Notes: generated by a model not told the origin, from the letters alone. Counted from the stretch's first letter, positions 15,356 to 24,381 are shown. The stretch is 35,462 nucleotides of DNA from an uncultured Clostridium sp. (GCA_930982035.1 CAKNJL010000015.1:1-35462), one strand, 5' to 3'. Translations and numbers: made by a program.

Positions 15356-16985
15356 TTAAAAACTTGTATTTATGTCTAAAAATATCCAAAACAGAAACGT
15401 CCCCAATTGAACATTTATTTCTCCACTTTCATCTGTTCTAAAAATCTTAGTACCACATTCTTCTAATCTTTCAACAACATGGGGATTTGGATGGCCAAAT
15501 AAGTTATTTTCCCCGACTCCTATTAATGCAATTTTGGGTTTTACAACATCTAAAAATTCTTGTGTGCTAGAGCTTTTTGAACCATGATGTGCTACTTTTA
15601 AAATTGTTGATTGAAAAATCTCCAACTTATTTTTATATGTATTTAGAATTGCTTTTTCGGCAGGTTCTTCTATATCTCCAGTAAATAACATACTAAAATT
15701 TTTATATTGTAATTTCATTACTAGTGCATTATTATTTAATATATTTTCACTTATCTGTTTTTCTATTGGCCATAATATGTTAAAACTCAAATTATCTATT
15801 AGAATTTTATCTCCTGCTTTTACAATTTGTACATTTAATTTCTTTTCACTAACAATCTCTAGAAATTTTTCATAGTTCTGACTATTTTCTCCTTGTTTAC
15901 TTATATATATCTTCCCTACTCTTAATTCTTGTAATACTGTTAATATTCCTCCTACATGGTCTTGGTCAAAATGTGATATAAATATATAGTCGATTTTTGT
16001 ATATCCTCTATCTAAAATATATGGTATTAATGTGTCTTTTCCTACATCAAAACTACTAGATGTACTCCCTCCTCCATCTACTAAAATTGTTTTATTATGT
16101 GGTGTTACAATAAAGCAGGAATCACCTTGTCCTACATCTAGAAAATGAATCTCTAGTTTTTGGTTTAATTGAATAATTACTACTAGAATTAAAATCACAC
16201 AGAAAATTCTACATGCTTTTAATACAATTATTCTTATTTTGTTTTCTGAAGTTATTTTCTCTTCTGAAGTCATTTTCTCTCCTGAAGCTATTTTATCCCC
16301 TAAAGTTTCTTTATCTCTTGAAATTATCTTGTTTTTTAAAGTTATTTTATTTTTACTACCAAATAATTTTATAGAGACAAAAAAAGTCTTTAACTTTCTT
16401 CTTTTTAGATATACATTATATTTTGCAAGTGCTATTAAATTTTTTATTCTTTTTTCTGTATTATTTATTTCTTTATTAGTGTAAATTTTGTATATCTGAT
16501 TAAATACTAAAATTAATATGTAATATATTATAATTGTAAAAATCTTTGGAGTGGCTACATATATTTTTGAAAATGGTAAATTTGATAGATTAGCTATTTG
16601 AATCAATCCTTCTATTCCCCATGATAAAAAAATTGAAATAAATTTTGAGATTTCTAAATTTATAAATGACAGAAACACAAAAATAATTGCTAATATCATA
16701 ATCGGTGTAATGATAATACTTACAAGTATATTTGCTAGCAGAAAATAAATTCCAATTATATTAAAATGATACAACATTACTGGAAGTATTATTATTTGTG
16801 CTGATAATGTGACTGATATCATATCTTTAATACTATCTACAATCTTTGACAATTTGTTACTGCGTTTTATTTTTATATTATTTTTTATAAATTTTAAATT
16901 GTCTAAGAAATTTTTTATTGTTTTGTTAAAAATTATTATCCCGATTGTACCTAAATATGATAACTGCAAACCTACTCCGAATTAT
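15356..16985 (-). CDS. comEC: ComEC C-terminal part (split by frameshift)
   Basis: ComEC forms the DNA uptake channel. This piece carries the second half of the Competence membrane domain, starting at LQLSYLGTIGIIIF, and then the metallo-beta-lactamase domain. That domain has VDGGG, SHFDQDHVGG, LFTGDIEEPAE and AHHGSKSSS, so its metal ligands look intact. Between them is a Lys/Glu/Ser-rich stretch with degenerate repeats (SGEKMTSEEKITSENK). It is out of frame with the N-terminal part; the join is near 16978-16985. A diverged GGGGACG repeat lies inside the last ~16 codons and appears to have replaced the natural end. Likely a pseudogene or an assembly error. Confidence 0.82.
15372..15412. repeat. 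Diverged GGGGACG repeat inside the comEC 3' end
   Basis: On the minus strand AATGTTCAATTGGGGACG and the following TTTCTGTTTTGGATATTTTT align with the 1246 repeat with few changes. Here it is read as codons of comEC (LGTFLFWIF). Confidence 0.65.
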
Positions 16986-18029
16986 TGCATATGGATTTTC
17001 TATCAATATTATTAATAATGAAACTCCTATTGAACTCCATATATCTTTTTTTCTATAAGTTAAAAAAGATATAACACTTACTATTCCCATTATTCCAGCT
17101 CTTACTATTGAACTTGTAAGTCCTGTTATACTCATATAAAATATCAGACCAAAAATAACTAAATATTTTACTTTTCTTTTTCCTAAAATCTTTTTAAAAA
17201 TTGTTTCTATCCCTACAACAATATATACCATATGCATTCCTGATACTGCCAAAACATGAGATATATTTGCAATCTGAAATTTTTCATTTAAATTTTCATC
17301 TAAATTTGAAACATCGCCTAAAATCAATCCTTTTACTATTTGTTCATAATCATCATTAAATACATTTTCTATATTTTGATTTATTGCTATTTTTATATTG
17401 TTTATAGTTTTATCTATGACATTTACATTATCTGCAGATATTTTTTGATATTTTTCCACACTTAAACTTCCATATATTTTTATTGATTTTAGATATAATT
17501 GATAATCAAAACCTCCATAATTTCTTTGTTTACTCCCTTTGGAAAACTCACCTTCACATATTATCTTATCTCCATATTTAAATTCAATATCTTTTTTTAC
17601 ATCTATATAAATTTGCGTAGATTTATATAAGTCTGAATTATTTACTTCCAAAACTTTTAATTTATATCTGTCTTTATATTCTCTTTCTTCTTTGTTACTA
17701 ATTATTATCCCTTCTACTTTTATTGTTTCTTCTTTATATAAATTTTCATATCTATTTTCTTGAAATAATATTATTGTATTTGAAATTATTGAACTGATAA
17801 TGATTGCCAAAATTACTCTTCGATTTAATATTAATTTGACGTATCTAAAATATCTTTTTGCCGAAATCAATTTAAATTTTCCTTTTTTAGTTCTTATAAA
17901 AAATTTTTTTATTAGACATATTAAAGTTATTAAGATATACAAAAGGACTATACTAAAATTAAAGTATAGCCCCCATATTATTCCTATTATATATCCTATA
18001 ACTATAATTATTACTGGTCTTTTGATTAT
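16926..18029 (-). CDS. comEC: ComEC N-terminal part (split, no normal start codon)
   Basis: This piece has the soluble DUF4131/OB-like region (KVEGIIISNKEE.. IYIDVKKDIEFKYGDKIICEGEF) and the first half of the Competence domain (ISHVLAVSGMHM, TGLTSSIVRAGIMG). It ends in ENPYAI followed by out-of-frame residues. The ORF-track start at 17942 is an internal TTG. The frame stays open upstream to KRPVIIIVIGYIIGIIWGLYF, a normal ComEC N-terminus, with GGAGGAG just before it. At the expected start there is ATA-ATC (18024-18029), not ATG. So the start codon seems mutated, or a rare ATA start is used. With the frameshift this suggests a decaying gene. Confidence 0.8.
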   Translation of the reverse strand: MIKRPVIIIVIGYIIGIIWGLYFNFSIVLLYILITLICLIKKFFIRTKKGKFKLISAKRYFRYVKLILNRRVILAIIISSIISNTIILFQENRYENLYKEETIKVEGIIISNKEEREYKDRYKLKVLEVNNSDLYKSTQIYIDVKKDIEFKYGDKIICEGEFSKGSKQRNYGGFDYQLYLKSIKIYGSLSVEKYQKISADNVNVIDKTINNIKIAINQNIENVFNDDYEQIVKGLILGDVSNLDENLNEKFQIANISHVLAVSGMHMVYIVVGIETIFKKILGKRKVKYLVIFGLIFYMSITGLTSSIVRAGIMGIVSVISFLTYRKKDIWSSIGVSLLIILIENPYAIIRSRFAVIIFRYNRDNNF

Positions 18030-18075
18030 ATCTCCTCCAATAAGTTATAGTATTTTTATATGTAAAATTTCATAA

Positions 18076-19437
18076 TTATAGAATTCTTCTTGCTCCTGCA
18101 TAATTGTTATTGTAATATCCAGAGGTTAATGTATCTATTCTAACCCCTGTTGATGGAGTTGATGCATGAATTATTTGTCCTCCACCTATATATATTGCCA
18201 CATGATTTATACTTGATTTACCAAACATTACTAAATCACCTGGTTGTAAATTTGCTCTGCTTACTGCAACTCCATTACTATATTGACCTGCTGCTGTTCT
18301 ACTTAAAGATATTCCATGTTGTTTGAATACATATGATGTAAATCCTGAACAGTCAAATCCTGTACTTGGTGAACTACCACCATATACATATTTATATCCT
18401 AAATATTTTTTTGCTGTTGCAACTATTGATGAACCATTACCTGATGCTGGTACACTTGTTGTTTGTGCTGTTGTTTGAGTTTTTGTTGTTTTGGTTGTTT
18501 TTGTACTACTTGATTTTCTTGTTGTTGCTTGACTTCTTGATGTCTCTTGCCTATTATTTGATAATAATGAAGATGAAATATATCCTTCTACATTGTTAAC
18601 TTTTACTCTGCTCCAACCATTTTCTTCACTATAAACTTGGACTTCTGTATTTAATGTTACAGTTGTTACTATAGAACTTGTTGTATTTGCTTGTTGTCTT
18701 ACATTTACACTTGAAGAATTTACATATTGAGTTTTTATTGGTGTCTCTGGAGCTGGTTGTTGCTCTGGACTTTGAGCTTCTGGTGTTGTCTCTGTTGTTG
18801 TTTCTTGTGCTGGCTCATCTTTTTTTAGTTTATCTTTCCTTAACCAACCTTTTGTTGTTTGTGTTTCTACACATGCCCATCCATTAATTATTTCTGTAAC
18901 TTGAACTGTTTCATCTGCTTTTAATTCAATTACATCGATAGCATTAATTGATGGTACTAATTTTAGTTTTGTATCTGCTGATATTTTATATTCGCCTAAT
19001 TCTATTTCCTCTGCATTTTCTCCTTGGTTATTTTCACCAGTTTGAGTATTACCTCCTGTTGTATTTGTCTGGTTGTTTTCTGTTGTGTTATTTTCATTTA
19101 CTTGATTAGTTTCTTCTGTACTATTTTCACTTACTTGGTTTTCTTCCGTAGAATTTGGATTAGCATTTACTGTAACTAGTTCTTTACTTACATATCCTGT
19201 TATATTATTATATGTAACTTGATACCAGTCACCTTCTTCTTCCAATATTTCAACTTCTTGATTCAAAGAAATTTGTTCTAATATTTTACTTTCAGCATCT
19301 GCTGTCTCCCTTAAATTAGCAACATTTACATTTATTATTCCTGTATTTGCTGCTAAGCTGATATTTATAAAAAGCATACTAGCTAATGATATAATTGCCA
19401 TAATAAAAATGCTTTTTATATTCATTTTACTTTTCAT
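18076..19437 (-). CDS. Secreted SH3b/NlpC-P60 peptidoglycan hydrolase
   Basis: A signal peptide (residues ~1-29, ending SLAAN) is followed by three bacterial SH3 domains at about 33-90, 150-205 and 240-300, separated by Thr/Asn/Gln/Glu-rich linkers. The C-terminal NlpC/P60 domain (about 345-453) has the catalytic triad Cys363 (FDCSGF), His412 (INHVAIYIG) and His424 (IIHAS). Such enzymes cut the D-Glu to diamino-acid bond in stem peptides during growth or cell separation. AAGGAG lies before the ATG, with a strong promoter at 19491-19519. It is monocistronic and complete. Confidence 0.9.
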   Translation of the reverse strand: MKSKMNIKSIFIMAIISLASMLFINISLAANTGIINVNVANLRETADAESKILEQISLNQEVEILEEEGDWYQVTYNNITGYVSKELVTVNANPNSTEENQVSENSTEETNQVNENNTTENNQTNTTGGNTQTGENNQGENAEEIELGEYKISADTKLKLVPSINAIDVIELKADETVQVTEIINGWACVETQTTKGWLRKDKLKKDEPAQETTTETTPEAQSPEQQPAPETPIKTQYVNSSSVNVRQQANTTSSIVTTVTLNTEVQVYSEENGWSRVKVNNVEGYISSSLLSNNRQETSRSQATTRKSSSTKTTKTTKTQTTAQTTSVPASGNGSSIVATAKKYLGYKYVYGGSSPSTGFDCSGFTSYVFKQHGISLSRTAAGQYSNGVAVSRANLQPGDLVMFGKSSINHVAIYIGGGQIIHASTPSTGVRIDTLTSGYYNNNYAGARRIL

Positions 19438-19490
19438 TGTAATCCTTCTCCTTAAAATATTTTATATTTTTAAAAAAGTAGTACTTTGCC

Positions 19491-19519
19491 AGTATACTAT
19501 AAATTGAAAAAAAAGTCAA
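19491..19519 (-). promoter_or_regulatory. Sigma-A promoter of the NlpC/P60 gene
   Basis: TTGACT and TATACT are separated by 17 bases on the minus strand. The -35 box overlaps a small palindrome, GTCAAATTTTGAC (19515-19527), which could be an operator. Confidence 0.7.
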
Positions 19520-19603
19520 ATTTTGACTGTAGGAGAATGAAAAAATATTATATATCAACTGTTCCAAGTTGTTATTCTAAACTGCAACTTGAAGTCTTCC
19601 TTC

Positions 19604-19936
19604 TTATACTACTCGATTTTTTATAAGCAATTTAACCATATTATATATTAGTTTTTGCTTTTCAATATTACATCTTACTATTAATTCATATAAATCTTTA
19701 TCCATATACCTTATTATATTTTCATTTTTATTATTTAGAACATCATAAACAGAAATATTAAGAAACTCACATATTTCTATAAATCTTTTTAATTCTAAGT
19801 TTACTATACCTTTTTCAATTTTTTCTATTGTGTCTTCTGATATTCCCAACTTTTCTGACATTTGTTTTTTAGTTATTTTGCTTTGTATTCTTGTCTCTTG
19901 CAATCTTTTACCAATATTAAAAAAATCTATCTCCAT
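19604..19936 (-). CDS. XRE-family helix-turn-helix regulator
   Basis: Residues 8-62 form a Cro/C1-type HTH: IGKRLQETRIQSKITKKQMSEKLGISEDTIEKIEKGI followed by ELKRFIEICEFLNIS. The last ~45 residues (ENIIRYMDKDLYELIVRC..) are a short helical tail of unknown role. AAAGGAG precedes the ATG. It has its own promoter with an inverted repeat TTGTCAA/TTGACAA over the -35 box, the usual layout for self-repression. It lies between the NlpC/P60 hydrolase and an AAA-ATPase gene; targets cannot be told. Confidence 0.82.
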   Translation of the reverse strand: MEIDFFNIGKRLQETRIQSKITKKQMSEKLGISEDTIEKIEKGIVNLELKRFIEICEFLNISVYDVLNNKNENIIRYMDKDLYELIVRCNIEKQKLIYNMVKLLIKNRVV

Positions 19937-19960
19937 ATTATCACTTCTCCTTTATTGGTA

Positions 19961-20004
19961 AATATAACATTATGAGTTTTATTTGTCAATACATTTTTTG
20001 ACAA
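19961..20004 (-). promoter_or_regulatory. Promoter and likely operator of the XRE gene
   Basis: On the minus strand TTGACA and TATATT lie 17 bases apart (19961-19989). The perfect inverted repeat TTGTCAA-N8-TTGACAA at 19983-20004 covers the -35 box. Autoregulation is inferred. Confidence 0.65.
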
Positions 20005-20039
20005 GTTAGTAAAAATTAATTTTTATATATACTTTTAAT

Positions 20040-21722
20040 TTAATCTATTTTTTCTACATATACTTTATCATTAACCACTACTATTGTATATTTATTCATT
20101 TTCTCTATATCTTGCATTTCTTGCTTACTACTGTATTTTTCTATTTGCTCTCTTGCTTCTTTTTGCTTCCTTTCCAGCTTATTTTCTTCTCCCTTTTTTA
20201 GATATTTGAATTCTACCATTATTGCATTGTATCCTTTTGTTCTGTCTTTTGGTATTAGTACTATATCTGGATATTCTCTTTCTACTTCTAATTCTGATTT
20301 TACATTATATATTTTTAAATTCATTGCTATACTGTAAAATATTAGTTTTACATATTTTTCATCAAACCTCTGTGCATCTCTATTTGACAAATTTTTTAAA
20401 TATTTTTCTAGCATCTCTACTATTTTATCTATTTTTCCTTCTAAAGCTATCTCTTCTAATATTTCGTTATATTCTTTTAGTTCTATTGTCATCTGTGCTT
20501 GTTTGTCTATCATCTTTAAAAAATAATCTGAATATATTTCTTTCATTACCTTATTAGGTATTTTTAGTTCTGCCCTTCCTAACTTTTCTCCTGCTATTGT
20601 TAGGTATCCTAAATAAAATAGCATTGATACTAATTCTGCCTCTCTAAATTCCATACTTGGATTGAATTTTTCTACAATTTCTGTTAATATTCCTTCTCCT
20701 GATATTGTCTTTTTTATTATTTCTTCTCTATTTTCTCCTTTACATAAATTTAACAATTTTCCTATTTTACTATAATCACTTGCTATGTTTACATCTACTA
20801 ATCTTTCTGGTATCCTTTTTAATCTTACATAATCTTTCAAAAAATATAAGCACATATTTGAATTATATATTTTTTCTTTTCCATAATTTGAGAACTTATA
20901 TCCATCATAATTTTCTCTCATTATTGGTAATATATCTTTTTGGTTTTCTTTTGATATTTCTTGACTTTGCATAATTTTTACTAATTCTTCTTCTGTAAAT
21001 CCTAGCATCTCATTGAACTCTTCATCCATTGTTATGTCTGACCCTATATTAAATCCTGATGTTAAGCTATCTAGTGTTATCGGAGCAACTCCTGTTATAA
21101 ATATTCTATCTACTACTGTTTCTGTTCCTTCTTTCAATACTTCATACCATTTTCTTATTTTTCCGTTTTTTGATACTAGTTCTTTAAATTTATCTGTATT
21201 AAATCCTAATAATTCATTTGCAAAATGGTCATATTCATCTATTATTACATATATTTTTTCTCCCAATTTTTGCATACTAAAAGCTTTCATTAAATCATCT
21301 AATATACTTTCCGCTTCATCTTCTTTATTAATATAAAAATCTAAACTATATCTTTCTATAAATAACTTTATTGAAGATTGTACTTTACTCTTAAATCCAT
21401 TTATAGCTGTTTCTTCTGTCGATGTATCTATTCCTGAAAAGTTGAATCTTAATATATGATATTTATTCTTTAATTTGGTTGGATGTTTCCCTATATATGT
21501 GTCTTTATATAATTCTTCAAATTTATCTTGTTTTTTTATGTCATAATAGTTTTCTAATGTACTTGTGAATAATGTTTTTCCAAACTTTCTTGGACGTAAA
21601 AACATTATTCTTTTTTCTGCTAGATTTTCAAGTTTTTCTATATATGGTGTTTTATCTACGTATATATATCCATCTGTTATTAATTCTTCATAATTACTTA
21701 TTCCATAAGGTAATTTTTTCAT
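20040..21722 (-). CDS. AAA-ATPase-like / PD-(D/E)XK nuclease family protein
   Basis: The 560-aa protein has the standard two-part layout of the AAA-ATPase_like (PF09820) plus PDDEXK_9 (DUF1703) family. It starts LPYGISNYEELI..YVDKTPYIEKLE, then the P-loop-like FLRPRKFGKT (41-50), the Walker B-like VIIDEYDHF, and the ITGVAPITLDSLTSGFNI sensor region. The C-terminal nuclease fold shows REYPDIVLI and AIMVEFKYLKKG, giving the D and ExK residues. These genes are abundant, often multicopy and laterally moved in gut Firmicutes and Bacteroides; cellular function is not established. GGAGGTAAG lies before the ATG. Complete, no frameshift. Confidence 0.88.
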   Translation of the reverse strand: MKKLPYGISNYEELITDGYIYVDKTPYIEKLENLAEKRIMFLRPRKFGKTLFTSTLENYYDIKKQDKFEELYKDTYIGKHPTKLKNKYHILRFNFSGIDTSTEETAINGFKSKVQSSIKLFIERYSLDFYINKEDEAESILDDLMKAFSMQKLGEKIYVIIDEYDHFANELLGFNTDKFKELVSKNGKIRKWYEVLKEGTETVVDRIFITGVAPITLDSLTSGFNIGSDITMDEEFNEMLGFTEEELVKIMQSQEISKENQKDILPIMRENYDGYKFSNYGKEKIYNSNMCLYFLKDYVRLKRIPERLVDVNIASDYSKIGKLLNLCKGENREEIIKKTISGEGILTEIVEKFNPSMEFREAELVSMLFYLGYLTIAGEKLGRAELKIPNKVMKEIYSDYFLKMIDKQAQMTIELKEYNEILEEIALEGKIDKIVEMLEKYLKNLSNRDAQRFDEKYVKLIFYSIAMNLKIYNVKSELEVEREYPDIVLIPKDRTKGYNAIMVEFKYLKKGEENKLERKQKEAREQIEKYSSKQEMQDIEKMNKYTIVVVNDKVYVEKID

Positions 21723-22025
21723 GTATCTTACCTCCTATCACTTTTTGATATTTATACTATACCATATTTTTTTACCTATTTCTAGTAGTTTTTATATAAA
21801 TTATTTGATTCGTGATTTATGCAATTTGGGGACTGTAAAACCTTAGGTTTCATATTATTCCCTAACATATAAGATATTAATCTATTACACTTAATAATTT
21901 CATATTTTTGAAGAAAAAGAATTTAAAAGTATAATAGAAGATAAAAATATCGAAAATGTTTTTTAGAGATATGGTATTGGTCAAAAAAAAGAAAATTTTG
22001 ATTAATCTTCATATCACTTTGCAAC
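21723..22025. other. Intergenic region without a recognised gene
   Basis: This roughly 300-bp AT-rich spacer lies between the divergent AAA-ATPase gene and the gene at 22115. A weak minus-strand TATAGT about 20-45 bases before the ATPase start may be its -10 box. No further ORF, repeat or structured RNA was seen. Confidence 0.4.
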
Positions 22026-22054
22026 TTGACATAATACAAGGAATATAGTAAAAT
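22026..22054 (+). promoter_or_regulatory. Sigma-A promoter of the 22115 gene
   Basis: A consensus TTGACA and TAAAAT are separated by 17 bases on the plus strand. Confidence 0.75.
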
Positions 22055-22114
22055 ATAACTAGTTACTAAATTATTATGGTTAATTTATTTTTATACGCAA
22101 CAAGGAGGAATCTT

Positions 22115-22597
22115 ATGGAATTCACGCTTCAAGAAGGTCATATTTTAAGAATTTCTATTGTATTGTTATTCCTTTTTATTTGGCTTGTTTTACAATCCAT
22201 TCAGAAAGATAAAGCAATACGGGCAGTTTTTTTTCTGCTACCAGCAGTAGTATCATTAGAGCCAATCTTATATATAGTTTGCTCTGATAATATAATAAAA
22301 AATATAGTATTATTAACTATGTTATATAGTGTTCTTGTATTTCTTATATTGAAACACTATTATAAGAAAAAAAAGGAAGTTAATCTTCAAATGTTATTTA
22401 TTGAAGAGCCACTTCCAAAAAATAATAAAAAAATACAGAAAGAACGGAATAAGAGGTTAAGGCAGAGAGAAAAAAGAAAAAAGAAGAGATTCGCAGAAAC
22501 CCAAAGACAGAAAAGAAAGGAAGAAAGACAAAAAGAAATGTCACTAAAAACACCTAAAACATCAAATAAACAAAGACACAAACATGATAAAAAATAA
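22115..22597 (+). CDS. Membrane protein with long basic tail, unknown
   Basis: The ATG at 22115 (MEFTLQEGHIL) is preferred over the ORF-track start 13 codons earlier because AAGGAGG lies six bases before it. Three hydrophobic segments cover about residues 10-30, 38-57 and 60-80. From about 84 the protein is almost purely charged, dominated by Lys, Arg, Glu and Gln (for example REKRKKKRFAETQRQKRKE), likely a cytoplasmic helix or nucleic-acid/ribosome-binding tail. It has its own strong promoter and terminator. I do not recognise the family. Codon use includes some CGG/CGC-type codons rare in neighbours, which may hint at transfer. Confidence 0.6.
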   Translation: MEFTLQEGHILRISIVLLFLFIWLVLQSIQKDKAIRAVFFLLPAVVSLEPILYIVCSDNIIKNIVLLTMLYSVLVFLILKHYYKKKKEVNLQMLFIEEPLPKNNKKIQKERNKRLRQREKRKKKRFAETQRQKRKEERQKEMSLKTPKTSNKQRHKHDKK

Positions 22598-22608
22598 ATT
22601 AACCATAT

Positions 22609-22640
22609 AAAATCCCACTTTGTTGTGGGATTTTGCTTTT
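22609..22640 (+). terminator. Rho-independent terminator
   Basis: AAAATCCCAC and GTGGGATTTT form a perfect stem around TTTGTT, with a T-rich tail, just after the 22597 stop. Confidence 0.8.
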
Positions 22641-22700
22641 ATATTTAATAGCACAAATATTATATGCATCTTTCATTTTATATAGCATACACTTTTTTAA

Positions 22701-23297
22701 TTACTCTAATAAAATTATTTTATCTATTTCTTGCATATCATACAAATCCAATAACTTTATTAGATTATATCTTAATTCTAAAATATTATTATCATATGTC
22801 GTCAACTCAAAAAAGTCATCTACAGTTTTCTTATAATTATACCTATCATCTTGCAAATAAATAACAATTGGAACAATAACTATATCATTTGAATTATCTT
22901 TCTTTTGCTTATGTATTATTTTAGTACAATAATTTAAAATATCATATGGCAAATTCAAATTAATCTCTTTTTGATATATAATCAAATAAAATACTGTTTC
23001 ATTAGTTTTTTTATATATAATTCTTAAACTATCTTTTTCTTCAATGTACTCTACATATTCTAATTCTTCTGCTGATATTCTATCATCTTCTGGAGTAAAC
23101 TTATTTATTAAACTCTCCAACATCTTTTTATCTTTAAATAAAGTCTCCATTATTTTTCTATATTTTTCATTAATCTTATCAAATTGAACTATCATATATT
23201 CATCTAAATCTTCATTCAATTTAAAATATTTCTCTTGCTTTATATTATGGATAAACTTTATATAATCATTATATGTAAAGTTATATATTAATATCAC
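22701..23297 (-). CDS. Degenerate Rpn/PD-(D/E)XK family protein
   Basis: The middle of the protein (ISAEELEYVEYIEEKDSLRIIYKK.. VFYLIIYQKEINLNLPYDILNYCTKII.. IVPIVIYLQDDRYN) matches the Rpn (recombination-promoting nuclease, YhgA-like) pattern. Active relatives have ESDIVYK and EHQS at the catalytic sites. Here these read DSLRIIYK and IYQKE, so the nuclease residues appear lost. The usual Rpn N-terminal and long C-terminal regions are shortened. The ORF-track start is a GTG inside a perfect GGAGGTGAT site; the codon at the right distance downstream is ATA. It may be a pseudogene. Confidence 0.5.
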   Translation of the reverse strand: MILIYNFTYNDYIKFIHNIKQEKYFKLNEDLDEYMIVQFDKINEKYRKIMETLFKDKKMLESLINKFTPEDDRISAEELEYVEYIEEKDSLRIIYKKTNETVFYLIIYQKEINLNLPYDILNYCTKIIHKQKKDNSNDIVIVPIVIYLQDDRYNYKKTVDDFFELTTYDNNILELRYNLIKLLDLYDMQEIDKIILLE

Positions 23298-23454
23298 CTC
23301 CTGGTGTATTCTATTTTTATTATCTTTTGGAACTTATTAGATATAAACTATTTGATATAATTTGAATAAAATATATAAATTAAAACTATTTATATTAAAC
23401 CATAAAAACATGAGAAATACAAGTCTTTTTTTAAATTTTTTATGTCCACTTGGG

Positions 23455-23655
23455 GGGGACGATGTCAATAGGTGTCAATGGGTAGTCAATGGGGACGGAG
23501 ATTTTTTGGTCAATGGGGACGGAGATTTTGACAACATTATCAATGATAATGTTGTCAAAATCTCCGTCCCCATTGACCAAAAAATCTCCGTCCCCATTGA
23601 CCACCAAATCTCCATCCCCATTGACCAAAAATCTCCGTCCCCGTTGACACCCAAA
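23455..23655. repeat. Compound GGGGACGGAG repeat array with perfect 57-bp palindrome
   Basis: At least five units of (T)CAATGGGGACGGAGATTTT lie here in two orientations: two on the left and three on the right, one varied to CCATCCCC. Arms 23485-23541 and 23545-23601 are exactly complementary over 57 bp with a 3-nt loop; the centre is GACAACATTATC-AAT-GATAATGTTGTC. More degenerate units flank it. It lies directly 3' of rluB. ORFs reported here (GDGDF repeats in several frames) are artefacts of the repeat. The adjoining 23298-23454 shows no gene. Confidence 0.9.
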
Positions 23656-23661
23656 ATCATC

Positions 23662-24381
23662 TTATCTGCCATAAATTTTCCTTACTTCTTCTTTAGTTAG
23701 ATATCTCCATTTTCCCAATTCTATGTCTTTCACACCAACACCTGCAATAGCACTTCTATGTAGTGCCAATACCTTATGTCCAACTGCCTCACACATTTTT
23801 CTTACTTGTCTATTTTTTCCTTCATGAATTATGATTTCTAATCTTGTAATATTTTTTTCTTTATCTAACTTTAAAATCTTTACCTTGGCTGGTTTAGTTA
23901 CATATCCTCCTATATCTACTCCATCTTTCAGTTTTTCTATGGCATTTTTATCTACTATTCCTTTTAATGTTACTGTATATGTTTTATTTATTTCATGCTT
24001 AGGATGTGTAACTTTATATACAAATTCTCCATCATTTGTTAAAATTAATGCTCCTGATGTGTACATATCTAATCTACCAACTGGAACTATTCTCTCTTTT
24101 ACTTTTACTAGGTCTAGCACAGAATCTCTATTAAATTGGTCCTTGGCTGTTGTTACATATCCTATTGGTTTGTTTAATAGGATATATATTTTTTTATTCT
24201 CTAATTTTACTAATTTATCATTATATTTTACTTCGTCTTTTTCAGGATTTACTTTGGTTCCTAGTTCTATTACTACTTGTCCATTTACTTTGACTTTTCC
24301 TTGTAAAATTAATTCTTCTGATTTTCTTCTTGATGCAATTCCTGCTTCTGATAAGTATTTTTGTAATCTTATTTCTTCCAA
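23662..24381 (-). CDS. rluB: 23S rRNA pseudouridine synthase RluB/RsuA family
   Basis: The N-terminal S4 RNA-binding domain (RLQKYLSEAGIASRRKSEELI) is followed by the RsuA-type catalytic domain. Its key motif is GRLDMYTSGALILTNDG, with catalytic Asp105 counted from the preferred start. HEGKNRQVRKMCEAVGH is also typical. The ORF-track ATG adds six residues that contain the ribosome binding site itself: AAGGAG lies eight bases before a TTG at 24381. That TTG gives MEEIRLQKYL, the normal family start. Length about 239 aa is normal. It modifies a uridine in the peptidyl transferase region. The REP array begins just after its stop. Confidence 0.9.
   Translation of the reverse strand: MEEIRLQKYLSEAGIASRRKSEELILQGKVKVNGQVVIELGTKVNPEKDEVKYNDKLVKLENKKIYILLNKPIGYVTTAKDQFNRDSVLDLVKVKERIVPVGRLDMYTSGALILTNDGEFVYKVTHPKHEINKTYTVTLKGIVDKNAIEKLKDGVDIGGYVTKPAKVKILKLDKEKNITRLEIIIHEGKNRQVRKMCEAVGHKVLALHRSAIAGVGVKDIELGKWRYLTKEEVRKIYGR

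Noticed and set aside
15327-15389. N-terminal extension of hicA from the TTG at 15389
   Set aside because: The TTG lies in a REP repeat and overlaps comEC; the HicA domain needs none of it.
23455-23655. CRISPR array
   Set aside because: Units occur in both orientations with no regular spacers, and no cas genes are in the window.
23362-23700. Overlapping ORFs with GDGDF/VNGDG repeats in both strands
   Set aside because: They are translations of the GGGGACGGAG repeat array in several frames, with no ribosome binding site and mirror-image content.
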